Below are positions 1 to 10,032 of a stretch of DNA of 64,000 bases, piece after piece. The notes under the pieces are model-generated. The model was not told the DNA's origin. It did no database searches and saw only the letters and a program-made list of their open reading frames with translations. The stretch comes from Panopea generosa (taxonomy: Eukaryota; Mollusca; Bivalvia; Adapedonta; Hiatellidae), in assembly GCA_029582155.1 (NCBI GenBank), contig CM055895.1:48518807-48582806 (forward strand), given 5' to 3'. Position 1 is the stretch's first letter. Each line of letters starts with the position of its first letter. The position numbers and the translations under genes are program-made.

Positions 1-1
1 T

Positions 2-757
2 TGGACTAAAATCCGCAGAATTAAAGGAAATTTGCATCGCCCAATTCCATTACTTAAAAAAAATACAGCTTTAGCGGTCACAGAAGTAGAAAAAGCTAAC
101 TTTTTAGTTAAGCACTACTCTAAAGCTAGCAGTGAATCAAATGTAGACATTGATACTTTAAATTACCAAAAAAAAATTGAATCACTGTACAAAAATCATT
201 TAGATACCCCAGAAATCAACAGGTCATCATTGAATAATAGCTTCTCAATTTTTGAATTAAGATCAATAATAGAAAGCAGGAAGAATTCCGCCTCGGGACT
301 GGATAATTTGTCATATCAAATGTTCAAGCATATGCCCGGTTCAGCACTGGAATTATGGCTTGAACTGTATGACCAGGTGTGGAATGGTGGTGTATACCCA
401 ATAGCGTGGAAGCAGGCTTGTGTTATCCCATTATTAAAACAAGGGAAAAACCCAAATGAACCTCAATCATATAGACCAATTAGCCTTACCTCCCATCCTG
501 GCAAATTAATGGAGGGGATGGTAAAGGCAAGATTAGAACATCTGCTTGAATCAAAAAATATAATTAACCCCTTTCAATCTGGCTTTAGAAAGGGGAGGAG
601 CACTTTGGACCAGCTCGCACGTCTGCAACATGACGTAAATTCAGCAAAAAATAGGGGACACTCAGTCCTAGCCATTTTTTTAGACCTACAAGCAGCTTTT
701 AATTTAACCTGGCACTGTGCACAGGCGTCTTATTTAAACTTAAAGAACATGGTATAA
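2..757 (+). pseudogene. Reverse transcriptase, N-terminal fragment (frame 1)
   Basis: This block holds the linker and fingers/palm part of the RT. Visible motifs are the 'SYRPISLTS' block, 'FQSGFRKGRST' and motif A 'AIFLDLQAAFN', whose first Asp is the metal-binding residue. The frame breaks just after 'LTWH', and the protein continues in another frame from about 721. The inserted sequence repeats GCAC on both sides (711-714 and 718-721), which suggests a small slippage duplication. There is no credible start here, because the frame runs in from the left edge without a stop. Confidence 0.8.
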
Positions 758-2220
758 CAGGAAACTGCTACCTATATCTGAGGAACTTCCTAGAGGGCCG
801 CAAAATTCAAGTTAAAGTAGGGGGGTCCCTCTCAGATCCTGAATCAACAGAAAGAGGAACCCCACAAGGGGCTATATTATCCCCTCTACTCTTTTCAATA
901 TTAATAAATGATTTGCCTGCTACACTAGAGGGGACAGGCATGGTTACCAGTCAATTTGCTGATGATTCTGGCACATGGTTAAAAGGGGTCAACTTTCACC
1001 TGTTACAAACTAGAGCTCAAACAGGACTTGACCTAATATGGGGATGGGGCAAAGAATGGGGGTTTAAAATTAGTCAGACTAAAACAGTGGGTATTATTTT
1101 TGGAAACTCAAATCAGCACAGCTTGGACGTACACTTAGGTGGCACACCGATCATATTCAAAAAAATCATAAAATTTTTAGGCATGCTTTTAGATAGGAAA
1201 CTAAATTTTCACTGTCACATAAAGGACATCATGATCAGGTGTGAGAAAGACTTAAATTTGATGAGAATGCTAAGAGGTACAGATTTTGGCTCTGATAAAA
1301 ATAGCCTCTTACTTCTATATAAGTCTCTCATACGTCCAAAAATAGACTATGGGGCTCAAATCTATTCTTGTGCACCCCCTTCTATACTTAAAAAATTAGA
1401 TATCATTCAAAATAAGGCCCTTAAGTTAGCCCTCAGAGCGCTCCATTCCACACCGGGCCATATATTGGAAGCGGAGGCGGGGATCATCCCACTTAAGCTG
1501 AGACGGGAAGAACAGTCAGTCAAGTACTGGGCCAGGGCTCAAACTAGGAAGGAGGGGAACCCTGTGAACAAGCTCATTGGGACCGGGTACTACATCAAGT
1601 CAAAATATACAAAAAAAGCCCATGTTTCGCTTCCTTTCGGGGCTCATACACAGGACTTGGTGGAGGAGTACGGTCTCAATAATGTCAGTCTAGCAGATTT
1701 TAGACCTAAATTACAATTGCCCTGGACGCTCAAAAATCCTGATATTAGGTTATCTCTAACCGCCAAGTTCAATAAAAATGATTTGCCAGCACTTATAAGA
1801 TCCATTACGGCAAACCATATTGACAGGCATTATGCTGAACATACACAAATTTACACTGATGGTAGTAAAAATCCCGAGGACGGGAAAGTTGCAGCTGCAT
1901 ATGTCATTCCGTCCCTTCAGATACAGTATTCTGAGAGACTCAGCAACAATTTGTCAATATACACAGCTGAACTGGTCGCGATTCAAAAATCTATGTGCTG
2001 GATACTAGAAAATAAACCAACAAAAACTGCTATCCTTTCGAATTCTCTTTCAGCTTTAACATCAATTAAAAACAATAATAGCAGATCAAGGCCTGATCTT
2101 TTGGCAAAAATCTTCTCTCAATATAACCAGTGCCTTGACTTAGGATTACAGGTCACAATGGAATGGTGTCCAGCACATGTAGATATATCAGGAAATGAAG
2201 AAGCTGACAGGGCGGCTTAA
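721..2220 (+). pseudogene. Reverse transcriptase core and RNase H (frame 2)
   Basis: From 721 the shifted frame contains RT block 'RGTPQGAILSPLLF', the catalytic 'FADDS' (about 955), thumb motifs, then RNase H with 'IYTDGSK' (about 1850), 'YTAELVAI' (about 1960) and 'EWCPAHVDISGNEEAD' (about 2160). The third catalytic motif reads 'SNSLSAL' where family members have 'SDSLSAL', so an RNase H catalytic Asp is Asn. The frame ends at a TAA (2218-2220) that interrupts otherwise continuing homologous sequence; it looks like a single-base nonsense change. Confidence 0.82.
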
Positions 2221-2309
2221 GATGCATTACAATACACAAATATATCTAATTCAATTCCCCTTGCACCTACCGAGGTATACTCTTTATCTAGGAAACATGT
2301 AAAAAAATA

Positions 2310-2728
2310 AATGGACAAATTATATTAAAAATAAAACTTTCAAACAAACGTTTCCTAGAACCTCGGTAAATTTCAGACGGCCAACAAATTACTCCAACAA
2401 TGAGAGAATAGGTAAATGCATTACCCGTCTGAGATTGGGTGTCAATCTCCTGCCAGGAAATAAAGGGCAATTTATTATAAAACAAGGGAGAGATTGCACC
2501 CGGTGCAAGGTAAAATATACAACAAATCATTTTCTGCTAGACTGTCCAATTCACAGGGTTCACAGAACCAAACTTAATACTGCACTTGCTGGTCACAGTT
2601 TGGAATTTAATATAACAAACATTTTGAATCCCAGCAAGGCAGTCAGAACCTCAGTATTTAGGGCACTGGAGTGCTACATCATTGACTGTGAAATGTCACA
2701 AAATATAATAGATGAAGCACAGCCCTAA
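2310..2728 (+). pseudogene. C-terminal zinc-knuckle tail of the retrotransposon
   Basis: After a second frameshift in an A-run, the tail resumes with 'ERIGKCITRLRLG' and a metal-binding-like cluster Cys-x2-Cys-x9-His-x4-Cys around 2490-2555, typical of the RNase-H-bearing LINE C-terminus (zf-RVT type). It ends at a normal stop at 2726-2728. The 3' UTR follows to about 3000. Confidence 0.75.
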
Positions 2729-3000
2729 TACATTTACCCACCTCCCTAGCTTTCCATGTGGTCAACCAAAACAACAATAATTTACATGGCTTGATTAATT
2801 TATCACAGATGACAGGTGTTCTTTGTACTGTTCTTTTAGTGGGGGGCGGGTTGGATATCACAATGCAGTCCACATATATTTATATGTGGCCTGGGTTGTG
2901 ATTTTAACCTTCACCCCACTACCAAGCCTTGTGAACATATTTTTTATTTGGTTTCAAGCATCATATTTATAATATCTGTTTCTAATAAAGTTTAAAAATA

Positions 3001-5784
3001 ATAATATTCAATGAAAGGTCACATAGTTGAATATAATGTATTGAAATGTTTTCAATACCTTCATGTTTTTGTTTTGTTTTTTTGTTGTTTTTTCTTATTA
3101 TTGCTTATATTTAGCAATTAACCAAACAATCTTTTAAAATATAAATAAATATGCATATTCTAAATGCAAAACAAGACTTTTTTTTTCTTTTTTTTATTTT
3201 AAATCCCCAGAGTACTAGTTGTTTAACTAGAATGGGGTAAATAAATAGTAAAATTTATACATAATTTTAAAAAAAAAAGATAACAAAAACAAAATATTCA
3301 ATAATAAACATAATAATGGCTGACCCTGGAACAGGTGATACATCATACATTACCTGGGAACTTGGCTCAGTGCGACAAAGATGGGGAATGATATAACATG
3401 TAGGGCCCCCGTCCTTAGTGGAAAAACAAAACTAATATTATTCATTAGGCTTGAGCCAATATAAGCTCAAGTGGAGGCAGGCAGCCCCTCTGGTGCAGAA
3501 GTATAAGATATTTTATTGTAAATATAATGTACATACTGTACAAATTTTATTATAATAATAATATACTATTTTAACAATACCCTAAACTGGGCCGTTTAAG
3601 TAAAACAGGGAATAGGAAGTTTTTCAAAATATTTTTACATGCATCTTGTTTTAATATGATATTTCTGCACCAGAGTGACAGCCTGTTATCCCATATCGCA
3701 TACTTTTATAGGTATTCTGTGTAACTCCATCCAAATTCACTGGATACACCAGTGAATTACTATTACTCATCTCACGGTCCTGCAAATATAATATTTACAT
3801 TTACTAGCCTGACATACATCTGCAGTACAGAGCGCCGACCGCATGGAAGGCATCTGTATTGTAGTGTATGTCAGAATCTAGTACATTTTAAAAACTGTCG
3901 AGCTTGACTTATATACCGGACTGAAATCCATCCAATCAGTGGATTTCACGGTACTTGCTGCTGATTGGCCGTTTTTCAATGCATTGAGCTTGATGCGAAA
4001 ATCGGATTGAAATTCGGCCAATCAGCGCCAAGATAACAAATAGCTTCGACAAATCAAAATAATTGTATTATCCATAATTGTAGATGGAAAACAATAACCG
4101 TGAGATGAATCTTGCCAAATGTATGGCATAAATACACTCTTATACAATTAATATGGACATGAAATTAACATGTTTATAATTAATTATATGATTATACATC
4201 TAAAAAATCATATATAAATTATAGTCATTTAATATGTAAACATTATGCAATACATAGCATATAAATAATAACGTACCCGTTGGTACGGGATTATATGGCT
4301 CATCGCACTCAATATACACTAATGAGTGCGGTTGTAGGGAATATTATGGTTACTACCACCCTGATATTCAGTATAGAGTTACACAAGACTATTTTTTATT
4401 CTAAATATTTGGGACCAGTTACTGTTAATCAGTTCATTTCAGATCTGATCTGATATCTGATTTCTTAAAATATTTTTTATTATTGGCGCTTTTAAGGTAT
4501 GCGCGAGCTGCCGGGTGCCCTATTATACATATTTCACAGTTTAACGTCACTTTATTTTAACACACTCTTAACCCCATTCTTTACCATTATTGATGCAGAA
4601 TGCTACGATTAACAGTGACTGGTCAGTTTTTAAATAACGTGCGATATGCTGATGGATAATACCCTCTTCAGCTGATACTACAAATATATACAAATAGCAT
4701 GATAAGTAGCTGTGACAATTAAAATATGTACAAAAATAAGACATCCCATCAATTCCATTGCAGCCAAACCATTTAGTTCAGTTCATTTATACCATCAAAC
4801 ACTATGATTGGGGTTTTACGGCACACCATAATTTGTTGATGGTTTACTATTGACAATTATTGGTGGTACACTGGATACATGGTTACATAAGATAAGTACT
4901 TTTATTTTACAATTGTAACCACACACAATTAATGTGTTCAGATAACACCTTGGATAGAATTAAATTTTTATCTAAGGTTTATAGTTAGGTTGAATATCGC
5001 TGACGATATAAGCAAAACAATTTGCGCTATGAGCAGCGTTGTTTAACTTAAAATATTGGTGAACAACCATAAGTGCACCTTATTTAAATTAATCAATTAC
5101 ATGCACTAATAAGTAATATATGGCTGCATTCGGTAAATACAAAAAGAAATAATAATATTCTTAGTTGATTAATCTACACTTTGGTCGTCAATCTACAAAT
5201 TTAAAATTATCATGAGTATAAACAATGTTAGTAATCAGTAAGCACGGAATCCAAAAATATAAAATAGTTGTAGTATTAAACAACTCAGTTAATAATAAAC
5301 TTCAAAGTTGAATATAGACACGACTTATTATGTGAATCATCTCCATTCATCACACATTAATCATCACAGAAATGTGTAATCATCTTTTAATTTTTAATAA
5401 TCATCCTATACTGCTCGCCAAAATGACTTGTTCAAAGCGCGAGGATAAATAAAAACTTATACACACATAAATATCAAGAAGGTTCCCTGTCAATGCGCAT
5501 GATCAACTTGTAACATTCGGAATACTCGGATTTTTCTATTTACCGCTAAAATCGAAGATTGTCATGTTAATGCTTTCGGTAATAATAATGTCTTTTACAT
5601 GGAATTAATGGTTGGATGTGATAATCTTAGTTTATGTTTTGTTTAAGTCAATCATGTACATGTAAACGAGAGTTTAGTTTAAACTTATTAATTTTACTAG
5701 GCTACAATTGTGAAACTTTGGTACCAGTTTACAACTTTGACAAATCACGCTCTTTCTTGGTAGAACCAGTACTAAGCATATGTG
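3001..5784. other. AT-rich non-coding DNA, no gene recognised
   Basis: No coding exon or known repeat could be supported. Around 3930-4025 there is a cluster of three CCAAT boxes in mixed orientation (near 3933, 3964 on the minus strand and 4018) in a locally GC-richer patch. It could be promoter-like or part of an unidentified repeat. A 32-bp stretch at 5473-5506 is shared, inverted, with the short element at 14236-14351. Confidence 0.4.
5473..5506. repeat. Solo end of the TCAAGAAGGTTC short element
   Basis: The stretch begins TCAAGAAGGTTC and runs through TGCGCATGATCAA. It matches, in reverse orientation, the right end of the MITE-like element at 14236-14351 with only a few differences. 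No partner end was found next to it, so it is either a remnant or a coincidental target-derived copy. Confidence 0.5.
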
Positions 5785-5925
5785 GAAAAAGCGTCTTACT
5801 CAAGGACACCACACATAGTCGTGGCGGAGGATCGAACTCCAGCCCCCCCCCACCCACCCACCCCTATCGAACATAGATACTATTAACCCCCCCCCCCCAC
5901 ACACACACACACACACACAACAAAC
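5785..5925 (-). repeat. tRNA-like SINE remnant plus C-run and (CA)n microsatellite
   Basis: On the minus strand, 5800-5845 carries a box-B-like 'GTTCGATCC' next to a CGACTATGTGTG motif. The same motif recurs at about 41895-41925 on the plus strand and, more diverged, near 62330 on the minus strand, so a short dispersed family is likely. It is followed by interrupted poly-C (5843-5900) and a short CA run (5899-5920). Confidence 0.4.
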
Positions 5926-6295
5926 ACAAGTGTTTAGTATACTAATTGATTATAATATCCTCAGTTTTAAATTGCATGTCAATAAATCAATGTATGGTCT
6001 GGTTGATAATTTAATAAAGAATATTATACTAAGGGTGTGTGTACATCTGTCCACTGCAGGGTTAATATCTTGGTTGGTAACTAAGCTCATAAATAAGGTG
6101 TTTATGCACAGCTTTTTAATTATTTTGACATCCGATTTATTGTCTCCAAAGAAGCAAAATAAAATTCTTTACAAGGCTTTCAAGAAATTGCATTATGTCG
6201 CACTAAGTGGGTAATGTGTCACACTTCAGTCAAGGGGTAAAGAGTTTGAATCATTATATAGCCAACTGTGCTGGTGAGTAACTGTTTTATAAGAG

Positions 6296-6372
6296 GCATC
6301 TGATCGAGCTGGGGATTTAACCCGCAACCTCAGGCATGAGCAGCCAACACTCTATCCATTTGACTTCTGCCC
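6296..6372 (-). repeat. tRNA-derived SINE head (family 3), minus strand
   Basis: Read on the minus strand this shows a tRNA-like head with a 'GGATAGAGTG' segment and a box-B-like 'GCGGGTTAAATCCCC'. A second copy lies at 53035-53118, also on the minus strand, with the same 'GGATAGAGTGTTGGC' core and spacing. Both are short, so they are probably truncated elements. Confidence 0.55.
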
Positions 6373-6688
6373 CACATTCTACCAATCTTTGAAAATGGTT
6401 TAATTGTATCCATTGTAATTTATGTTTTCAGATCCTGTCATTGTGTTGTTTATTTTTCTGATGAGCACAACTATAATGGTAGTTTAATTGTTAAAATAAA
6501 TTCTTATAAAAATAGTTTAAAAAGAATGACATAAGAGTCACTGAGAATACTTTACAATTGTTTAAAAGAAATAATGTGTTATTATTTAGGGTAACCATTG
6601 TAATTTAAAGAATATCCATTAAAAATGAAATGAATACACTTAAATACATTAAATGGTATGTATATCATTTTAGATTCCATCAATAGGT

Positions 6689-6962
6689 GTGCCCGGTTAG
6701 CTCAGTCAGTAGCATGTCTGACTATCATTTCATTGTCATAGTTCAAATCACCACATAGTCACCGTCTCAGTGATGATTGATATATATTGTCATTTGTTAC
6801 TGATGCTGAAGTAGGAAAGTTGTCAGTTGCTTGCAGAGATGGGGTGTGTCAAGCACTGGTACTGGTTAACCTTCCAGGAACCAAGTTGTTAGCTTAACTG
6901 ATCGTCTGTTAGCCATCAGCGGCATAATAATGATGCTAAATATTCACACAATCATAAATAAC
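6689..6962 (+). mobile_element. SINE family 1, copy A
   Basis: A tRNA-derived head carries box A 'TAGCTCAGTCAG' (about 6698-6709) and box B-like 'GTTCAAATC' (6741-6749). A unique body follows, with the family marker 'GCAGAGATGGGGTGTG' (about 6834-6849) and a TGATGCTAAATATTC-type tail. It matches copy B at 15583-15875 along its length and copy C at 10489-10608 over the last 120 bp. Such elements are copied by RNA polymerase III and moved by a partner LINE. Confidence 0.8.
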
Positions 6963-7076
6963 ACAATTAAATATCGCTTTGGACAAAAAAAAATAAAGAC
7001 ATTACCATACAAAACTTTAATATGTTAGCACACAAATAAGTTGATATCATGAAATATTCACTTGCCGTGATTGTAG

Positions 7077-7124
7077 GTAGCGCCAACTCAGTTTGCTGTA
7101 GATCCTTTTCCAGGAATTGCACCT
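7077..7124 (+). CDS. Exon-like segment 1 of a duplicated micro-exon series
   Basis: 48 bp, phase 0, preceded by the acceptor 'GATTGTAG' and followed by GTAGGT. It reads 'VAPTQFAVDPFPGIAP'. The acceptor and first codons (GATTGTAG|GTAGYGCCAA) are nearly identical to the segment at 7466, so exon and flanking intron were duplicated together. The donor is ambiguous: GTAATA 4 bp further on would break the frame. It could be a real micro-exon gene or a decayed duplication. Confidence 0.35.
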
Positions 7125-7465
7125 GTAGGTAATATAGAGTTGCATTTAAACAATACAATTACATATATCTTCCCACATTGTACAATATGTTTTTCTTTAA
7201 AGGAACACTTTTTGTCGTTGTTTACAGAGCTGTGTCATCAGTTCTATTCAATTGCCCAGGATTCACTGAATTTGTGTGTGAATGACATTGTGTAATTATA
7301 TTATTATAATCTATGAAATTTTGATGAGGCTGCAATAGCATTTCAAATGTCTGACTAATTGGACTAATTTTATTAAAATGTAACTAATGTATAAATAATT
7401 TTTACAATTTCAATAATGTAATAGATCTATACAACTTAGCTAACATTAAATTTTGTTGATTGTAG

Positions 7466-7525
7466 GTAGTGCCAAATCAGCATGTTGCTGTCAGTCCTGG
7501 TCTTACACCAGATAGGATCACCCAG
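7466..7525 (+). CDS. Exon-like segment 2 of the micro-exon series
   Basis: 60 bp, exactly 20 codons, bounded by GATTGTAG and CAG|GTAAAA. It reads 'VVPNQHVAVSPGLTPDRITQ'. Being symmetric phase 0, it can be duplicated or skipped without changing frame. Its start resembles segment 3 (VVPTDYV). Confidence 0.4.
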
Positions 7526-7944
7526 GTAAAATAAAGTTGTATTTTAATAATCTCATTTCAAACATTCACAGTTATTTTTGGTAAATAAAACAATACAAGT
7601 ACCAATGGAGAAAAAAATATGTTGACTAACTATTCTTTATTGAAATGCCTCAAAACAATTAATTTGCACTTGCAACTTTTATACATAAATATACTGATAA
7701 TTACCTCTGTAGCCTTTTGGATAATGAGTTCAAGATCAAGATAAATATGACAACAATCCATGGTGTTGCATTATGGCAAATAATCAGACTCAGTTTAAAA
7801 AATTGATTCATAGTCTTGTTTTGTCATTTAATCGTTATAAATTATTTATAGAATGAAAATCAACCATAGGTTAAAAGTTCCTGAAGCATTTATGTAACAT
7901 AAATAATGCAAAGGCAATAGCACCAAAGCTATTTTTCACACATT

Positions 7945-8165
7945 TCAGGCTATATATGGCTTATCCAGTTTTATTGGTGGTAGAAGACCTCATAATGAAT
8001 CCAAGTAGAAGCACTGTCCTTCCACAAGTAACTGGCAAACTTCCTCTATTGAAGTTTTGGAGCAAGTGGATCTCGAACCTATGACCTTAGCTGTGAGAGG
8101 TCAATGATCTTGAGACAGCGCCTCAGACAACTAGGTCATGGAGAAACCCTTATGTAGGTTTAAAG
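7945..8165 (-). mobile_element. tRNA-Leu-like SINE (family 2), copy 1
   Basis: Read on the minus strand, the head runs from about 8150 with a tRNA-Leu-like 'TCTGAGGCGCTG' segment, a long variable region and box B 'GGTTCGAGATCCAC' (8067-8080). The body follows with 'GTTTGCCAGTTACTTGTGGAAGG' -type sequence and 'AAAACTGGATA'. The same head, body and tail recur on the plus strand at 44488-44760 and 45190-45455. The long variable arm separates this family from the other tRNA-like heads in the window. Confidence 0.75.
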
Positions 8166-8190
8166 AAGCAAATATTTGCATATATTACAG

Positions 8191-8253
8191 GTAGTGCCAA
8201 CTGACTATGTACTGGTAGTTAGCCCTGATCAGGCACTGTCTGAAGTCATCCAG
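8191..8253 (+). CDS. Exon-like segment 3 of the micro-exon series
   Basis: 63 bp, 21 codons, flanked by 'TATTACAG' and CAG|GTATAA. It reads 'VVPTDYVLVVSPDQALSEVI' and a final Q. It shares the 'VVP' start and a similar length with segment 2. The second half is repeated in a diverged form at 8587-8632. Confidence 0.4.
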
Positions 8254-8586
8254 GTATAATTAAAACAATATATTTCTTATAATCTTTTTTTCTCTGTTTT
8301 TATCTTCTGTTGCATTGATATAAGAATAGCATCATACAAAACTGTGTGTCCTTTCAAGTATTAGATCAAGTCTAGGTCATACAGTTTAAAGTTCAAATTA
8401 GCACAGTGTCTGCTGACTGCTCCAAATGATCTAAATCCCTGAAACGAATTTGATATAGCTTGATACAAATATTCACCTCATTGATACAGCATGTGTTACT
8501 AGACTTGCAGTCAGTAATGATTGATGTAAAGGTTTTAATTGAAAATCAATGATCAGATGTCTGTTTAACAACACCAAAATTTACAA

Positions 8587-8632
8587 AAATATAGAATTTA
8601 GTCCTAATCAGGCACATGAAGATATTATCAAG
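8587..8632 (+). pseudogene. Partial, decayed copy of exon-like segment 3
   Basis: It aligns with the 3' half of 8191-8253 ('SPNQAHEDIIK' against 'SPDQALSEVIQ'). It keeps the donor AAG|GTATAATT but has lost the acceptor and the first half. A repeat array begins about 50 bp downstream. Confidence 0.4.
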
Positions 8633-8679
8633 GTATAATTTAAATATATATTTAGTAAATTAAGTTGATGTTTGTGTGC

Positions 8680-9636
8680 CATGGTAAGTTAAACTCACCT
8701 GGCACCTGTTTATGAAGAGTGTATGTGTCAAGGTAAGTTTCACTCACCTGGTACCTGTGTATGAAGAGTGTATATGTGTCGAGGTAAGTTTCACTCACCT
8801 GACACCTGTGTATGTGTGTCACAGTAAGATTCACTCACCTGGTACCTGTTTATGAAGAGTGTATGTGTGTCAAGGTAAGTTTCACTCACCTGACACCTGT
8901 GTATGAAGAGTGTATGTGTGTCAAGGTAAGTTTTACTAACCTGTGTATGAAGAGTATATGTGTGTCAAGGTAAGTTTTACTAACCTGACACCTGTGTATG
9001 AAGAGTGTATGTGTGCCAAGGTAAGTTTCACTCACCTGTCAACTGTGTATGAAGAGTATGTGTGCCAAGGTAAGTTTCACTCACCTGTCAACTGTGTATG
9101 TGTGTCAAGGTAAGCTTTACTAACCTGACACCTGTGTATGAAGAGTGTATGTGTGTCAAGCTAAGCTTTACTAACCTGACACCTGTGTATGAAGAGTGTA
9201 TGTGTGTCAAGGTAAGCTTTACTAACCTGACACCTGTGTATGAAGAGTGAATGTGTGTCAAGGTAAGTTTTACTAACCTGACTCCTGTGTATGAAAAGCG
9301 TATGTGTGTCAAGGTAAGTTTCACTCACCTGACACCTGTATATGAAGAGTGTATGTGTACCAAGGTAAGTTTCACTCACCTGACACCTGTGTATGAAGAG
9401 TGTATGTGTGTCAAGTTAAGTTTCACACACCTAATACCTGTGTATGAAGAGTGTATGTGTGTCAAGGTAAGTTTCACTCACCTGACACCTTTGTATGAAA
9501 AGTGTATGTGTGTCAAGGTAAGTTTTACTCACCTGGTAACTGTTTATGAAGAGTGTATGTTTGTCAAGTTAAGTTTCACTCACCTGACACCTGTGTATGT
9601 GTGTCACAGTAAGTTAAACTCACCTGATACCGATTG
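8680..9636. repeat. 51-bp minisatellite rich in splice-donor consensus (about 20 units)
   Basis: Units of 50-51 bp follow the pattern TGTGTGTCAAGGTAAGTTTCACTCACCTGACACCTGTGTATGAAGAG, with substitutions. Most carry CAAGGTAAGT, a strong 5' splice-site consensus. Eight bases on, ACTCACCT reads AGGTGAGT on the minus strand, a second strong donor facing the other way. The 51-bp period keeps reading frames open on both strands; those frames look incidental. A related array lies at 11773-12205. Confidence 0.9.
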
Positions 9637-9710
9637 ATTTTGATTGAAGGAAAGAACTGAGTGTACTCCAAATATTTTGATCATTGATATTAATGTATTT
9701 CTCTTTCAAG

Positions 9711-9761
9711 ACTGTTGGTTCTGGTTTACACAGCCAGATAGCTCCAGATGCCTTTGATCAG
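9711..9761 (+). CDS. Exon-like segment 4, next to the OTU pseudogene
   Basis: 51 bp, 17 codons, flanked by a good acceptor (TTTCTCTTTCAAG) and donor CAG|GTATAA. It reads 'TVGSGLHSQIAPDAFDQ', and its end 'DAFDQ' resembles 'DVFDQ' in the OTU segment downstream. It may be an upstream exon of the OTU gene. Confidence 0.4.
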
Positions 9762-10032
9762 GTATAACAACAAAAGAAAGATAATACAAATACTAGGAAT
9801 ACTGAAATAGTCAAATAGTAATTAATAGTTATTGAAGTATATTTTACTAAAGAATACTTTTATAATTTATTAATTATTGGAAATTTAATATTTTCTGCAC
9901 ATCAAAATTGATATTGATTTGTGAAATACTATACTAACTTCGATGATATATTTTTTCACAAATACAAGCATGTGTCTGTGAACATACTATTTTGTAGTTA
10001 ATTGTAATGGTAGAAAACAACTTTTGTTTCAG

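Larger units (their letters stand above)
2..3000 (+). mobile_element. Decayed non-LTR retrotransposon (I-group-like; RT + RNase H), 5' end outside window
   Basis: This is the 3' part of a LINE-type element; its frame is open to the left edge, so any endonuclease domain lies outside the window. The order is reverse transcriptase (2-1500), RNase H (about 1840-2215), a C-terminal zinc-knuckle-like motif (about 2490-2560), then a 270-bp 3' UTR ending in an A-rich stretch with AATAAAG near 2983. This order, with an in-frame RNase H, fits the I, R1, Loa and Ingi groups (established knowledge) and an I/Nimb-like element is my best guess. The copy is dead: there is a frameshift near 712-725, a TAA at 2218-2220 replacing an expected Lys codon, and a second frameshift in the A-run near 2303-2310. 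It would have copied its RNA at a nicked target site. Confidence 0.85.

Noticed and set aside
9088..9637. Long frames on both strands with 17-residue repeats ('MCVKVSFTHLTPVYEE')
   Set aside because: They arise because the minisatellite period is 51 bp; both strands and several frames are open at once, and no start or splice context supports translation.
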